A model generated the notes under the pieces. It saw only the letters and a program-made list of their open reading frames with translations, made no database searches and was not told the origin of the DNA. Source: an uncultured Flavobacteriaceae bacterium (GTDB lineage: Bacteria; Bacteroidota; Bacteroidia; Flavobacteriales; Flavobacteriaceae). Taken from it: a stretch of DNA of 64,000 nt. This document shows positions 17,726 to 25,862 of this stretch, in pieces. Made by a program: the position numbers and the translations under genes. The stretch spans positions 33,074-97,073 of the forward strand of contig CALIJE010000040.1 in NCBI GenBank assembly GCA_938017825.1, in the 5' to 3' direction. Positions within the stretch are counted from its first letter, which is position 1. Each line of letters begins with the position of its first letter.

Positions 17726-18721
17726 ATGAAAATTTTTAGAACCTTAGTCGTCATAAGCTTGTTGCTTGTCTTTTCTTGCAAGGATTTAGGCAATAATAAG
17801 CGCTATCTCCCTAAAAGTATAGGACCTATTAATTCATTGGTCGTGGTGATGGATGATCAATTGTGGAAAGGGGAAGTAGGGGATAAGGTACGAGAGCATT
17901 TTGCCTCTTCGGTAATAGGTCTTACTTGGGATGAACCCATTTTCAGTATCAACCATTTTCCACCCAAGGCCTTTAGTGGAACAACCCGAAAGTCTCGTTC
18001 CATTCTGTATGTTCAGAAAGATAGTTTGGATTTAGGCCATATTAAGACAGATATGTATGCCTCCCCTCAGAAGGTGGGGGTGGTAAAAGGCCGCACTAAT
18101 GATGAACTCATGGCGAATATAGATGCACAGGCCGAAGCGATGATCGCTGCTTTTCGTAATCTTGAAATTGAAGAGTCCCAAAAGCGTTTTCTTAAATCCT
18201 TGAACCAAGAGGGGGTGCTCGAAGAAAAATATGATATTTCCCTAGACATACCTTCTATCTATAGTGTGGGTAGGCAGGAAGATAATTTCGTATGGTTTTT
18301 TCGAAATGTTCGTGAAGGTCATTTGAACATCATTGCCTACACGATGCCAGAAGACAGTTTTCGGGCCGATTCTACCTTAGTAAAAGACATTGTTCGAATG
18401 CGCGATTCAATTGGCGAAACCTATATTCCAGGAACTGACGTTCCCGGAAAAATTACCCATATGCGAACCGAACCAGCTTTTGCGCCCCATGTATTTCCAA
18501 TCGAAATAGCCGGTAAGAAGGCGGCCGAGGTTAAAGGGTGGTGGGACATCAAAAATTATGCGATGGCAGGCCCGTTTATCACCTATATTATAAGTGACCC
18601 TGAGAATAAACGCAAAATGGTCGTAGAAGGCTTTACGTTTGCTCCAGCGACGGCCAAAAGAGACTATATGTTTGAATTGGAGGCTATCTTAAAAACCATA
18701 AGGTTCGATTCTGAAAAATAG
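17726..18721 (+). CDS. DUF4837 family lipoprotein
   Basis: The preferred start is ATG 17726, which gives 331 residues and places a hydrophobic signal directly at the N-terminus with the lipobox LLVFSC. A frame extension back to 17696 would overlap the preceding gene and precede the signal. The body (RYLPKSIGPINSLVVVMDD, then WDEPIFSINHFP) matches DUF4837, a family of Bacteroidota lipoproteins of unknown role. It follows the lytic transglycosylase by 13 bases and is probably co-transcribed. Confidence 0.85.
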   Translation: MKIFRTLVVISLLLVFSCKDLGNNKRYLPKSIGPINSLVVVMDDQLWKGEVGDKVREHFASSVIGLTWDEPIFSINHFPPKAFSGTTRKSRSILYVQKDSLDLGHIKTDMYASPQKVGVVKGRTNDELMANIDAQAEAMIAAFRNLEIEESQKRFLKSLNQEGVLEEKYDISLDIPSIYSVGRQEDNFVWFFRNVREGHLNIIAYTMPEDSFRADSTLVKDIVRMRDSIGETYIPGTDVPGKITHMRTEPAFAPHVFPIEIAGKKAAEVKGWWDIKNYAMAGPFITYIISDPENKRKMVVEGFTFAPATAKRDYMFELEAILKTIRFDSEK

Positions 18722-18865
18722 GATGTTTATCAGACAAAGCCGAATACATACGAAAAATTCGACTCAACGATTCTCAATTGGTTGATCGCTCTTCTAGGAC
18801 AACTCCTTCCGCGTTTATTTTCCATTAATTCGATTGGGGGATCCTTCGTTAAAACGTGTAAACAT

Positions 18866-18897
18866 AAAAGGCGACCACTTTGTAGTGGTCGCCTTTT
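18866..18897. terminator. Perfect 14-bp bidirectional terminator
   Basis: AAAAGGCGACCACT (18866-18879) pairs perfectly with 18884-18897 around a TTGT loop, giving T-runs on both strands. It lies between the convergent DUF4837 gene and the minus-strand 56-residue peptide gene. Confidence 0.9.
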
Positions 18898-18921
18898 AAT
18901 GCTTTAGTTGGTTATCTGGTC

Positions 18922-19092
18922 TTAAACGAATACGAAGCCGGTAAATAATCTGTAAAAAAAGGCGTAGACAACAACACCCAAAATTGCGAAGCAAAACCAT
19001 GAAAACACCTTAAAGTAAGATGCAATGAACATGTGGCCTAGATTTCTAAACGCTTCTGAATAGATTTGTTTGATAAGTAGTACGTTTTTCAT
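18922..19092 (-). CDS. 56-residue membrane peptide, DUF6747-like
   Basis: The minus strand encodes MKNVLLIKQIYSEAF... with a single transmembrane stretch (FSWFCFAILGVVVYAFFYRLF, about residues 31-50). An ATG start is at 19092 and a TAA stop at 18922-18924. The helical amphipathic N-terminus (IKQIYSEAFRNLGHMFIASYFK) followed by SWFCF and a C-terminal TGF resembles the small flavobacterial DUF6747 proteins as I recall them; the function is unknown. It has its own terminator at 18866-18897. The coding signal is clear, but the family assignment is from memory. Confidence 0.62.
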   Translation of the reverse strand: MKNVLLIKQIYSEAFRNLGHMFIASYFKVFSWFCFAILGVVVYAFFYRLFTGFVFV

Positions 19093-19177
19093 AACGGGTT
19101 GGATTTGGGGTTACACAAGAGTTTAATTATATATATAACTGATAATCTGATATTTAGGTATTTTGTCGATGAATTTT

Positions 19178-19219
19178 GTTGTGAAAGGTGCTTTTCAGGT
19201 TGTGAAAGTGGCTTTTGAC
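19178..19219 (+). repeat. Two tandem 21-base near-identical units
   Basis: The units 19178-19198 and 19199-19219 (GTTGTGAAAG followed by GTGCTTTTCAG or TGGCTTTTGAC) match at 17 of 21 positions. They lie upstream of the minus-strand 56-residue peptide gene, about 85-125 bases before its start. They may be a regulatory repeat or a chance duplication. Confidence 0.5.
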
Positions 19220-19283
19220 CAATGCGAAAGAATAGATGCTATTGACATACCGAATAGTATATTTTAAACATCGAACATAAGAA

Positions 19284-19307
19284 AGCCATCCTTGTCAAAG
19301 GATGGCT
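19284..19307 (-). terminator. Hairpin terminator after the OmpA/PD40 gene
   Basis: AGCCATCCTT pairs with AAGGATGGCT around a GTCA loop (10-bp perfect stem). In the minus direction it is followed by TTTCTTATG. It lies 31 bases after the stop of the gene ending at 19339. Confidence 0.7.
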
Positions 19308-19338
19308 ATATATGGATTGTAATTTGCAATGAACCGAA

Positions 19339-21900
19339 CTACATGTCAACGATAATGAACTCGGAGCGTCTGTTTCTAAAGTGCTCCTCTTCGCTACAAC
19401 GCACTCGGCCGTTACATTCGTTCAACAACATTTCCTCACCGTATCCTGTGGCGCTCTGAATTCTACTAGCGTCGATTCCTTGCGATATGATATAATCTCT
19501 TGTAGATTTTGCACGTTTGTCAGACAAGTATTTGTTGTATTGGGCAGATCCACGAGAATCTGTATGGGATTCTACCTTTATTACCATATTCGGATACTCT
19601 ATCATAAGTTCCACAAGTTTATCGAGCTCTGCTGCGGCATCATTACGAATATAGGATTTATCAAAGTCAAAGTAAATCATCTCCAGATCAATCTTCTTAA
19701 CACCGTCGGCTTCCTCCGCAATCATTTCTTCAAAACGCTTCATCTCTAGATCCTGATTTATCAACTCATTGTCTTTGGATGCTACGTCAACCATGGTTTC
19801 TAAGTAACCATCACGATTCGACCGAAGAGTATATTTAGTATTGCTTTCAAGGTCCTCAAATAAGAAACTACCGTCCTCCCCTACTGTTACTTCTTGGATA
19901 AGATTGCCATCTTCGTCTAATAACTGTACATTCGCTTCTGGCAAAAGACTGTCAGTGACTACTTCCTTTACGATTCCTGCAATGGCGTTCAGATTTTCAG
20001 GCGTTCTTTCAAAGGAATAGATATCATCGTCGCCTTTCCCTCCTTTTCGATTTGAAGCGAAATAGCCGTTAAGATCTTTATCATCTGCAATATACGAGAA
20101 GTCATCTCTATTACTATTTACAGGTTTCCCCATATTTTTCACCTCACCAAAACCTTCTTCCTCGCTATAAGCCACTTCAAAAACGTCTAAACCACCAAGG
20201 CCAACATGACCATCTGAGGCAAAGAACAATTTGTTCGAATTTATATACGGAAACATCTCTCTACGTTCCGTGTTGATTTCTGGTCCAAGATTCTTGGGAT
20301 CGGAAAATTGCCCCCCATCTAGAACATCTACTACAAAAATGTCGGTTTTGCCGATACTGCCGGGCATATCGGAAACAAAGTATAGCTTTTTCCCGTCGGG
20401 ACTTAGAGCCGGGTGTCCCGTAGAATAATCATCGCTGTTAAACGGCACTTCTTGGGCTTCGCTCCATTCTCCGTCTACAAGATTCGAAACATAGATCTTC
20501 AAATGATTTACACCATTTTTGTCACGTTTTAATTTCTTCCCGTAGTTATTTCGAGTAAAATACATTTTGGTTTGGTCTGGTGAAAAACTCACCGAGGCCT
20601 CATGGTACTTTGTATTCACCTTTTTCGAAAGTCTTGAAGTTGGTGTTAGGTCGTTGGTCTCCTCATTTATTTTTGCAGAATAAAGATCCAAATAGGGTTG
20701 ATCGTTCCATTTATACTTTCTTGTTTTAAGAAAAGAGGAGTCTTTGGCAGACGCATAAATTATTTGAGTGCTGTCTAAGTACATTGGTGAGAAATCAGAA
20801 TATTCAGTATTTATCGCAAGATTCTTGATCTCATAATCAGGATTAGCGGCCAAGATATTGTCGAGTACCATTTCATTTGCGGTTATCGCTGAATCGGCTA
20901 TTTCTCCTTCACCCCTGCTCATTTTTTTATTATAAAGACGCATAAGTCTTTTAGCACGGGCATATTTACCGGTCCCTTTTAGTGCATGGGAATACCGAAA
21001 GGTATTTTGAACTGAAAGATCTTTGCCCTGCTTTTCATATAGCTTATGGTACCATTCATACGCTTTTTCCATATTCGTATTAAAGTAATGGGCTTCTGCA
21101 GCTTTTTGAACGATTTGATCAGTATTGTTCTCACCTTTTCTCAACGCTTGTTCATATAGTTCTGCAGCCTCAGCGTACCACATCATGTTGAAATAGCTGT
21201 CGGCTTTTTGTACCAACTTGCTTTTGCTATTAGATGACGCAATTTCCGGACTGTCGATATTTTTAATATCGTTTAACATGTCATAAGTAACTTCATCCAC
21301 ATCGACATCCACATTAGATTCGTCTTGAATAGATTGTGTATTGTCATTGAATACAGAGATGGGAGTGGTGGATTCCGATTCTTTATTCTGGGCCATTGTA
21401 TTCGAATCGCTAGTATTTTCTTTTATGTTTACAGAAGGCGATTCTATCACATCGGTATCTTCCTTTACTATAGTTTCAAGAAGTGGAATTCCATCAATTA
21501 CTTCCATCAGCCAAACATCGTCTTCGTAGGCGCCGTCAAAATCAGAACTTATGTCAGCAATGGCATCTTCCCATTCGGCATAATGATTTAGGTAAATATA
21601 ATTAAGGCCACTGTCGGGATTCGAGATAAATCCCGCACCAAAACCTTGGCGATTATATTTCCTTACTGTCTTCTTGAGATTTTTGGTCTTGCTCAATACA
21701 GCTGCAACGGCATAGTAACCATTGTGCACTTCCCTCATATCGGAGAAGGTTCTGAAGGCGATACCATTTTCTTCAGCCGCATCCGCAAAACTCTCTTGAG
21801 GTTCTGAGGTCTCGGACGGAGACATCGATTCATTGGTCAGGTCTTGAGCGCTCGCAAAAAACGTGAACAACAAAATGGTATAGGTAATTACTTTTTTCAT
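19339..21900 (-). CDS. OmpA family outer-membrane protein with SPOR-like, TPR and PD40 propeller parts
   Basis: Start ATG 21900 (853 residues) places MKKVITYTILLFTFFASAQ, a clean signal peptide, at the N-terminus. Domains in order: a SPOR-like segment (about 45-145, GYYAVAAVLS to WLMEVIDG); TPR helices (about 225-330); PD40/WD40-like beta-propeller blades (SFSPDQTKMYFTR, ALSPDGKKLYFVSD, NKLFFASDG, NGYFASNRKGG, about 430-640); a carboxypeptidase-regulatory-like beta-sandwich (about 645-715); and OmpA/MotB (about 740-853), with the peptidoglycan signature ESHTDSRGSAQYNKYLSDKRA. This resembles the peptidoglycan-anchored OmpA proteins of T9SS (PorE-like), although no PorP/SprF gene is adjacent. 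Confidence 0.85.
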   Translation of the reverse strand: MKKVITYTILLFTFFASAQDLTNESMSPSETSEPQESFADAAEENGIAFRTFSDMREVHNGYYAVAAVLSKTKNLKKTVRKYNRQGFGAGFISNPDSGLNYIYLNHYAEWEDAIADISSDFDGAYEDDVWLMEVIDGIPLLETIVKEDTDVIESPSVNIKENTSDSNTMAQNKESESTTPISVFNDNTQSIQDESNVDVDVDEVTYDMLNDIKNIDSPEIASSNSKSKLVQKADSYFNMMWYAEAAELYEQALRKGENNTDQIVQKAAEAHYFNTNMEKAYEWYHKLYEKQGKDLSVQNTFRYSHALKGTGKYARAKRLMRLYNKKMSRGEGEIADSAITANEMVLDNILAANPDYEIKNLAINTEYSDFSPMYLDSTQIIYASAKDSSFLKTRKYKWNDQPYLDLYSAKINEETNDLTPTSRLSKKVNTKYHEASVSFSPDQTKMYFTRNNYGKKLKRDKNGVNHLKIYVSNLVDGEWSEAQEVPFNSDDYSTGHPALSPDGKKLYFVSDMPGSIGKTDIFVVDVLDGGQFSDPKNLGPEINTERREMFPYINSNKLFFASDGHVGLGGLDVFEVAYSEEEGFGEVKNMGKPVNSNRDDFSYIADDKDLNGYFASNRKGGKGDDDIYSFERTPENLNAIAGIVKEVVTDSLLPEANVQLLDEDGNLIQEVTVGEDGSFLFEDLESNTKYTLRSNRDGYLETMVDVASKDNELINQDLEMKRFEEMIAEEADGVKKIDLEMIYFDFDKSYIRNDAAAELDKLVELMIEYPNMVIKVESHTDSRGSAQYNKYLSDKRAKSTRDYIISQGIDASRIQSATGYGEEMLLNECNGRVRCSEEEHFRNRRSEFIIVDM

Positions 21901-22212
21901 GGTTAAGGTCAATTAGTAAAATCTTGGGGATTTAAAATGTATATCCTGGAATGAACATTGGCATATAAATAGTTGTAATTTTCAAGTTATTCTAAAGTTG
22001 TTATTAATCAGTTCCAATCATTTGTTGCCGCTATTCCTCTATTTTCCAGAGTTTCGCGGCCAGGACCAACTCTGGTTAAGCCGTTCCGTTTATAGTTAAC
22101 GCCTAAATTTTTAGTTTCGTATAACGTACAATCGGCTGTAGCTACTGACGCATATATGACTAGAATTCCGTTTGTGCAATATTTTCTGTTTTTCTCCTAC
22201 ACTGTGATTTCC
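21901..22212. other. 312-base gap with a start-less open frame
   Basis: No promoter or terminator stands out. On the minus strand, one frame is open for 62 codons (22196-22011, after TAG and ending TGA), with no ATG, GTG or TTG start. Its peptide (containing NLGVNYKRNGLTRVG) has an ordinary composition. It could be a gene remnant or chance. Confidence 0.35.
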
Positions 22213-22689
22213 TCAATACTTTCCCAATTGATCATTGTCAATGATATACAACCAGCCTGTTTTTTGTGTTAATTTGTTCTTGCCCCACTCTAGGGTATAA
22301 TAATATGTACCTATAGGTATATTAATGTTTGCGCCCATTGCTGACTGGCTAGTCGACTTACCATCCCACGTATTGTCATATCCTTTTTTATCATATACAA
22401 GCGAACCCCATCGGTTGTAAACTTTTAAGTGATTATTGGGGTATTGATCAATACAGTCGATGAGAATTACCGCCTTTTCGATTTTCATTTGAACAATCCC
22501 GTTGAACGATTGCATACAGTCAGAGACGATATGTTCAAATTGCAACACTTTATCTTGTTGTGCCGATGGGCCGTTTTGTTCTAATTGCCCAAACGCAAAA
22601 GAGCCAGTTGACAGCAACAAGCCAAAAAGAATAAGCGACTTAAAGCTTAATTCTCTTTTACAAAAACTTCTTTCGATTGATTTGGTCAT
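22213..22689 (-). CDS. Short secreted protein carrying a T9SS type B sorting domain (CHU_C-like)
   Basis: The 158-residue product has a signal-like hydrophobic stretch (about 18-35, SLILFGLLLSTGSFAFG). From about residue 80 it carries the gliding-motility-associated C-terminal domain: DQYPNNHLKVYNRWGSLVYDKKGYDNTWDGKS, then GTYYYTLEWG and TGWLYI. This domain normally ends large secreted proteins and directs them through the type IX secretion system. Here only about 45 residues lie between signal and domain, and the usual SPNGDGVND motif is degenerate (SFNGIVQMK). It may be a mini-secretion substrate or the remnant of a deleted adhesin. Confidence 0.75.
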   Translation of the reverse strand: MTKSIERSFCKRELSFKSLILFGLLLSTGSFAFGQLEQNGPSAQQDKVLQFEHIVSDCMQSFNGIVQMKIEKAVILIDCIDQYPNNHLKVYNRWGSLVYDKKGYDNTWDGKSTSQSAMGANINIPIGTYYYTLEWGKNKLTQKTGWLYIIDNDQLGKY

Positions 22690-22977
22690 AGTTAAATAGA
22701 ATTTGGTTACTATTCTATTGCGGGTTTCAAGGTATATTAGCTAAATTTATTTTGGTTATTGAACAAACGTTGAGTGGGCCTATAACTTATAAAATTGCTT
22801 GTTTTTGTTGTGAAACGTTCACTTTCTGTTGAGAGACTTGTGACAAGCGCATGGAAAAATCTAAAGATGTCTCGATAGTATGTTGATAATCAATATTTTG
22901 TGAAAATCATAAAGATTTTGCGAATATGTGAATATTTGTGGTAAACCGAGAAGTATTTGTATATGTCTAAAATGAAT
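22690..22977. other. Long AT-rich upstream region with an inverted repeat
   Basis: The gap between the T9SS-domain gene and tatA holds a perfect 8-bp inverted repeat AATAGAAT/ATTCTATT (22695-22702 with 22712-22719) just upstream of the minus-strand gene. It also has several TTGTGAA- or TTGCGAA-like words (near 22806, 22898 and 22917). No tRNA, ORF with a start, or exact promoter box was recognised. Confidence 0.4.
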
Positions 22978-23002
22978 AAACCCCCGGTATTTCCGAGGGT
23001 TT
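22978..23002 (-). terminator. Intrinsic terminator after tatA
   Basis: AAACCCCCGG pairs with CCGAGGGTTT (one mismatch) around a five-base loop. In the minus direction it follows tatA by 24 bases and runs into a T-rich stretch. Confidence 0.72.
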
Positions 23003-23026
23003 CAATTATGGACGCTAGGAAAGTGC

Positions 23027-23209
23027 CTAGTCGTTGTTCTCTTCTATTTTTTCATCTTCTTTGGAAGCATCTTTAAATTCTTTGATTCCACTTCCAAGCC
23101 CGCGCATCAATTCTGGTATTTTTTTTCCTCCAAACAGGAGCAGAACCACTAATACGATAATGGCAATTTGCCAAGGACCAGGCGCTAAAAATATATGTAC
23201 TGCAGTCAT
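23027..23209 (-). CDS. tatA: Twin-arginine translocase subunit TatA/TatE
   Basis: The 60-residue protein has an N-terminal transmembrane helix ([22 protein letters not shown], about 13-34) with the diagnostic FGxxKxPEL motif and an amphipathic helix ([12 protein letters not shown]). An acidic tail follows. TatA oligomers form the pore that exports folded twin-arginine proteins. No tatC is next to it. A TACATTTG box lies 22 bases upstream of the start. Confidence 0.93.
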   Translation of the reverse strand: MTAVHIFLAPGPWQIAIIVLVVLLLFGGKKIPELMRGLGSGIKEFKDASKEDEKIEENND

Positions 23210-23231
23210 AAGTAAAAGATTGTTAGAGTAA

Positions 23232-23239
23232 CAAATGTA
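23232..23239 (-). promoter_or_regulatory. Promoter -7 box (TACATTTG) for tatA
   Basis: Read on the minus strand, TACATTTG is an exact TAnnTTTG match and ends 22 bases before the tatA ATG at 23209. Confidence 0.55.
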
Positions 23240-23381
23240 CTAAAAAATGATATGATGTCACTGTTAATGTTAACGCCGGATTATATTTTTAATTGTAGTG
23301 AAATCTGCGAAGTCAAAATAACTTAAACGCTATCGTCATCATAAATTAGTAAAGAATCAAGGAAGAAAACCAAAGCATTCT

Positions 23382-23389
23382 TATATTTG
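23382..23389 (+). promoter_or_regulatory. Promoter -7 box (TATATTTG) abutting the M23 peptidase start
   Basis: TATATTTG is followed by TTCTTC and then ATG at 23396. With the usual 4-7 base distance from box to transcription start, the mRNA would begin at or just before the start codon. Confidence 0.58.
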
Positions 23390-23395
23390 TTCTTC

Positions 23396-24268
23396 ATGGC
23401 TAAAAAGGATAAAAGAAGAAGAGAAATTAGGCGTAAGCTACTGCACAAGTACCGCTTGGTGATATTGAACGAGAGCACCTTCGAAGAAAAAATTTCCTTC
23501 AAATTAAGCAGGCTAAATGTATTCATAACAGGAACTCTGGTAACAATTGGCCTTATTGGCCTAACCACCCTTCTTATAGCCTTTACACCCTTAAGGGAAT
23601 ATATTCCCGGGTATTCTTCTACGCGTCTAAAAATGCAGGCTACTACGCTGACGTATAAGACTGATTCACTCGTTCGTGTGCTCGATAATACCAATCGTTA
23701 TTTAGAAAATGTCCGCATGGTTCTTACGGGCGATATTGAAAATACCGGAATGAACCGTGATTCGTTGTTTGAGCAATTTAAGCTCGACCCGGCATCCGTC
23801 GATTTAACTCCAAGCCGACAAGATTCTGCACTTAGAGCCGAAGTAGCGTTAGAAGATAAGTACAATTTATTTGAGCGAAGCGGAGGTAGTAGTAACCCCT
23901 TGGTTTTCTTTTCTCCATTGAGTGGCACCATAAGCCAACACTACGATGCCGAGAAGAAACATTATGCAGTAGATGTAGTGGCTCCGAGAGACACACCGAT
24001 TAAAACAGTTGCGGATGGTACTGTAATTTTTGCCGAATGGACTGCCGATACGGGTCATGTTATCATTATAGAGCACAAAGGCGGTATCCTAAGCGTATAC
24101 AAGCACAACGGCTCATTGAACAAAGAGCAAGGAGACATGGTCAAATCTGGCGAGGTTATCGCCTCTGTTGGCAATACAGGGGAATTTACTACCGGGCCCC
24201 ATCTACATTTTGAACTTTGGAATAATGGCACTGCGGTAAATCCGACAGACTATGTCGATTTTAAATAA
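23396..24268 (+). CDS. M23 family metallopeptidase, membrane-anchored (LytM)
   Basis: Start ATG 23396 (290 residues) is preferred over the TTG at 23387, which belongs to the promoter box. A basic N-terminus (MAKKDKRRREIRRK) precedes one membrane helix (about 43-64), a short coiled linker and a C-terminal LytM domain. Zinc ligands are visible in HYAVDVVAP (HxxxD) and in TGPHLHFELW (HxH), so it should be an active endopeptidase cleaving peptidoglycan cross-bridges. The GH3 gene follows after 5 bases, indicating an operon. Confidence 0.92.
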   Translation: MAKKDKRRREIRRKLLHKYRLVILNESTFEEKISFKLSRLNVFITGTLVTIGLIGLTTLLIAFTPLREYIPGYSSTRLKMQATTLTYKTDSLVRVLDNTNRYLENVRMVLTGDIENTGMNRDSLFEQFKLDPASVDLTPSRQDSALRAEVALEDKYNLFERSGGSSNPLVFFSPLSGTISQHYDAEKKHYAVDVVAPRDTPIKTVADGTVIFAEWTADTGHVIIIEHKGGILSVYKHNGSLNKEQGDMVKSGEVIASVGNTGEFTTGPHLHFELWNNGTAVNPTDYVDFK

Positions 24269-24273
24269 AAGCC

Positions 24274-25776
24274 ATGTCGCTAAAGTCATTCGCCGCCAAA
24301 ATTTTCGCCAATCGAATTGCCAGGAAGACGGGTAAATGGATGAATAATCCCGCGGCTGCACAAAAAAAGGTATTTCATAGTTTATTGAAGAGCGCCCGAG
24401 AAACAGCCTTTGGCAAAGACCATAACTTTGATTCGATTCAAGACTATTCCGATTTTGCTTCGAATGTTCCTATACGCGATTACGAGGGGTTAAAACCTTA
24501 TGTAACTAAGGTTATAGAAGGGCAACCCGATATTTTGTGGCCAGGTAAGCCTATATACTTTGCCAAGACCTCAGGCACAACCTCAGGCGCAAAATATATT
24601 CCCATAACACGGGCATCAATTCGTAACCAGGTGAATGCCTCGCGAGATGCCATTTTGAACTATATTCACGAAACCGGCAACACTGACTTTGTAACCGGTA
24701 AAATGATTTTTCTTCAAGGAAGTCCCGTATTGACCGAAAAAAATGGGATTCAGTTGGGGAGATTGTCGGGTATCTCCGCCCATTACGTTCCCAAATATTT
24801 ACAAACGAATCGTATGCCAAGTTGGGAAACCAATTGTATTGAAGACTGGGAGACCAAAGTAGATGCGATTGTCGAAGAGACCATAAATGAGAATATGACC
24901 GTAATCGCAGGCATACCGTCATGGGTTCAAATGTATTTTGAAAAGTTGAGTTCCAATTCGGGAAAACCGGTCGGCGAGTTGTTCCCCAATTTTCGATTAT
25001 TTATTTACGGAGGGGTAAATTATGAGCCGTATCGCAATAAGTTTGAGACGTTAATAGGACGTAAGGTTGACAGTATAGAACTGTTTCCGGCAAGCGAAGG
25101 TTTTTTCGCCTATCAAAACTCCCAAACCGATAACGGAATGCTTTTGCTGCTGAATTCAGGTATATTCTATGAATTTGTTAAGGCCGATGAATTCTATGAA
25201 GAACATCCAAAACGAATTACCATAGAAGAAGTGGCACTGAACGTAAATTATGTTATGATCATCTCCACAGATGCTGGGTTATGGGGATATAATCTAGGAG
25301 ATACCATTCAGTTTATTTCGTTAAAACCCTATAAAATTATCGTTTCAGGGCGCCTAAAGCATTTTATATCCGCTTTTGGTGAACACGTTATTGCCAAGGA
25401 AGTTGAAGAGGCCATGCAAGTTGCCAGTGCTCAAACAGATGCCCTTGTAAATGAATTTACAGTTGCGCCACAAATAAATCCTGAAAATGATGAATTGCCG
25501 TATCACGAATGGTTGGTCGAGTTCGAAAGGCCGCCGTCAGATATGCAAAGATTCGTTCAAATATTAGACGTTCAACTCCAAGAACAGAATAGCTACTATT
25601 ATGATCTCATTTCTGGAAATGTTTTGCAAACCCTAAAAGTAACCAAGATTGAATCTGGCGGTTTTCTAAAGTATATGAAATCAATTGGAAAACTGGGGGG
25701 ACAGAACAAAGTGCAACGCCTGTCAAATGATAGGAAGGTGGCAGATGGTCTTTCGCTCTTTAAGATTAAGAGATAA
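24274..25776 (+). CDS. GH3 auxin-responsive-promoter family acyl-adenylating enzyme
   Basis: The 500-residue protein belongs to the GH3 branch of ANL adenylating enzymes. The ATP-loop YFAKTSGTTSGAKYIPIT is at about 102-119, and a second substrate/AMP region includes LFPASEGFFAYQ and the GYNLGDTIQF hinge. In plants, GH3 proteins join amino acids to auxin or jasmonate through acyl-AMP; bacterial homologues are mostly uncharacterised. The gene sits 5 bases after the M23 peptidase gene and 86 bases before DUF6909. The substrate cannot be read from the sequence. Confidence 0.88.
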   Translation: MSLKSFAAKIFANRIARKTGKWMNNPAAAQKKVFHSLLKSARETAFGKDHNFDSIQDYSDFASNVPIRDYEGLKPYVTKVIEGQPDILWPGKPIYFAKTSGTTSGAKYIPITRASIRNQVNASRDAILNYIHETGNTDFVTGKMIFLQGSPVLTEKNGIQLGRLSGISAHYVPKYLQTNRMPSWETNCIEDWETKVDAIVEETINENMTVIAGIPSWVQMYFEKLSSNSGKPVGELFPNFRLFIYGGVNYEPYRNKFETLIGRKVDSIELFPASEGFFAYQNSQTDNGMLLLLNSGIFYEFVKADEFYEEHPKRITIEEVALNVNYVMIISTDAGLWGYNLGDTIQFISLKPYKIIVSGRLKHFISAFGEHVIAKEVEEAMQVASAQTDALVNEFTVAPQINPENDELPYHEWLVEFERPPSDMQRFVQILDVQLQEQNSYYYDLISGNVLQTLKVTKIESGGFLKYMKSIGKLGGQNKVQRLSNDRKVADGLSLFKIKR

Positions 25777-25817
25777 CATACTGATAGTTATATTTAAGGC
25801 ACTATAGTTTTTCCTAG

Positions 25818-25846
25818 AAAATTACAATTTAAATTATTGTAATTTT
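25818..25846 (+). repeat. Perfect 11-bp inverted repeat between GH3 and DUF6909 genes
   Basis: AAAATTACAAT (25818-25828) is complementary to ATTGTAATTTT (25836-25846) around TTAAATT. The stem is AT-rich and ends in four Ts, so it may be a weak terminator or an operator. The next start is 16 bases downstream. Confidence 0.6.
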
Positions 25847-25862
25847 ATCCCGAAATAGGAAT

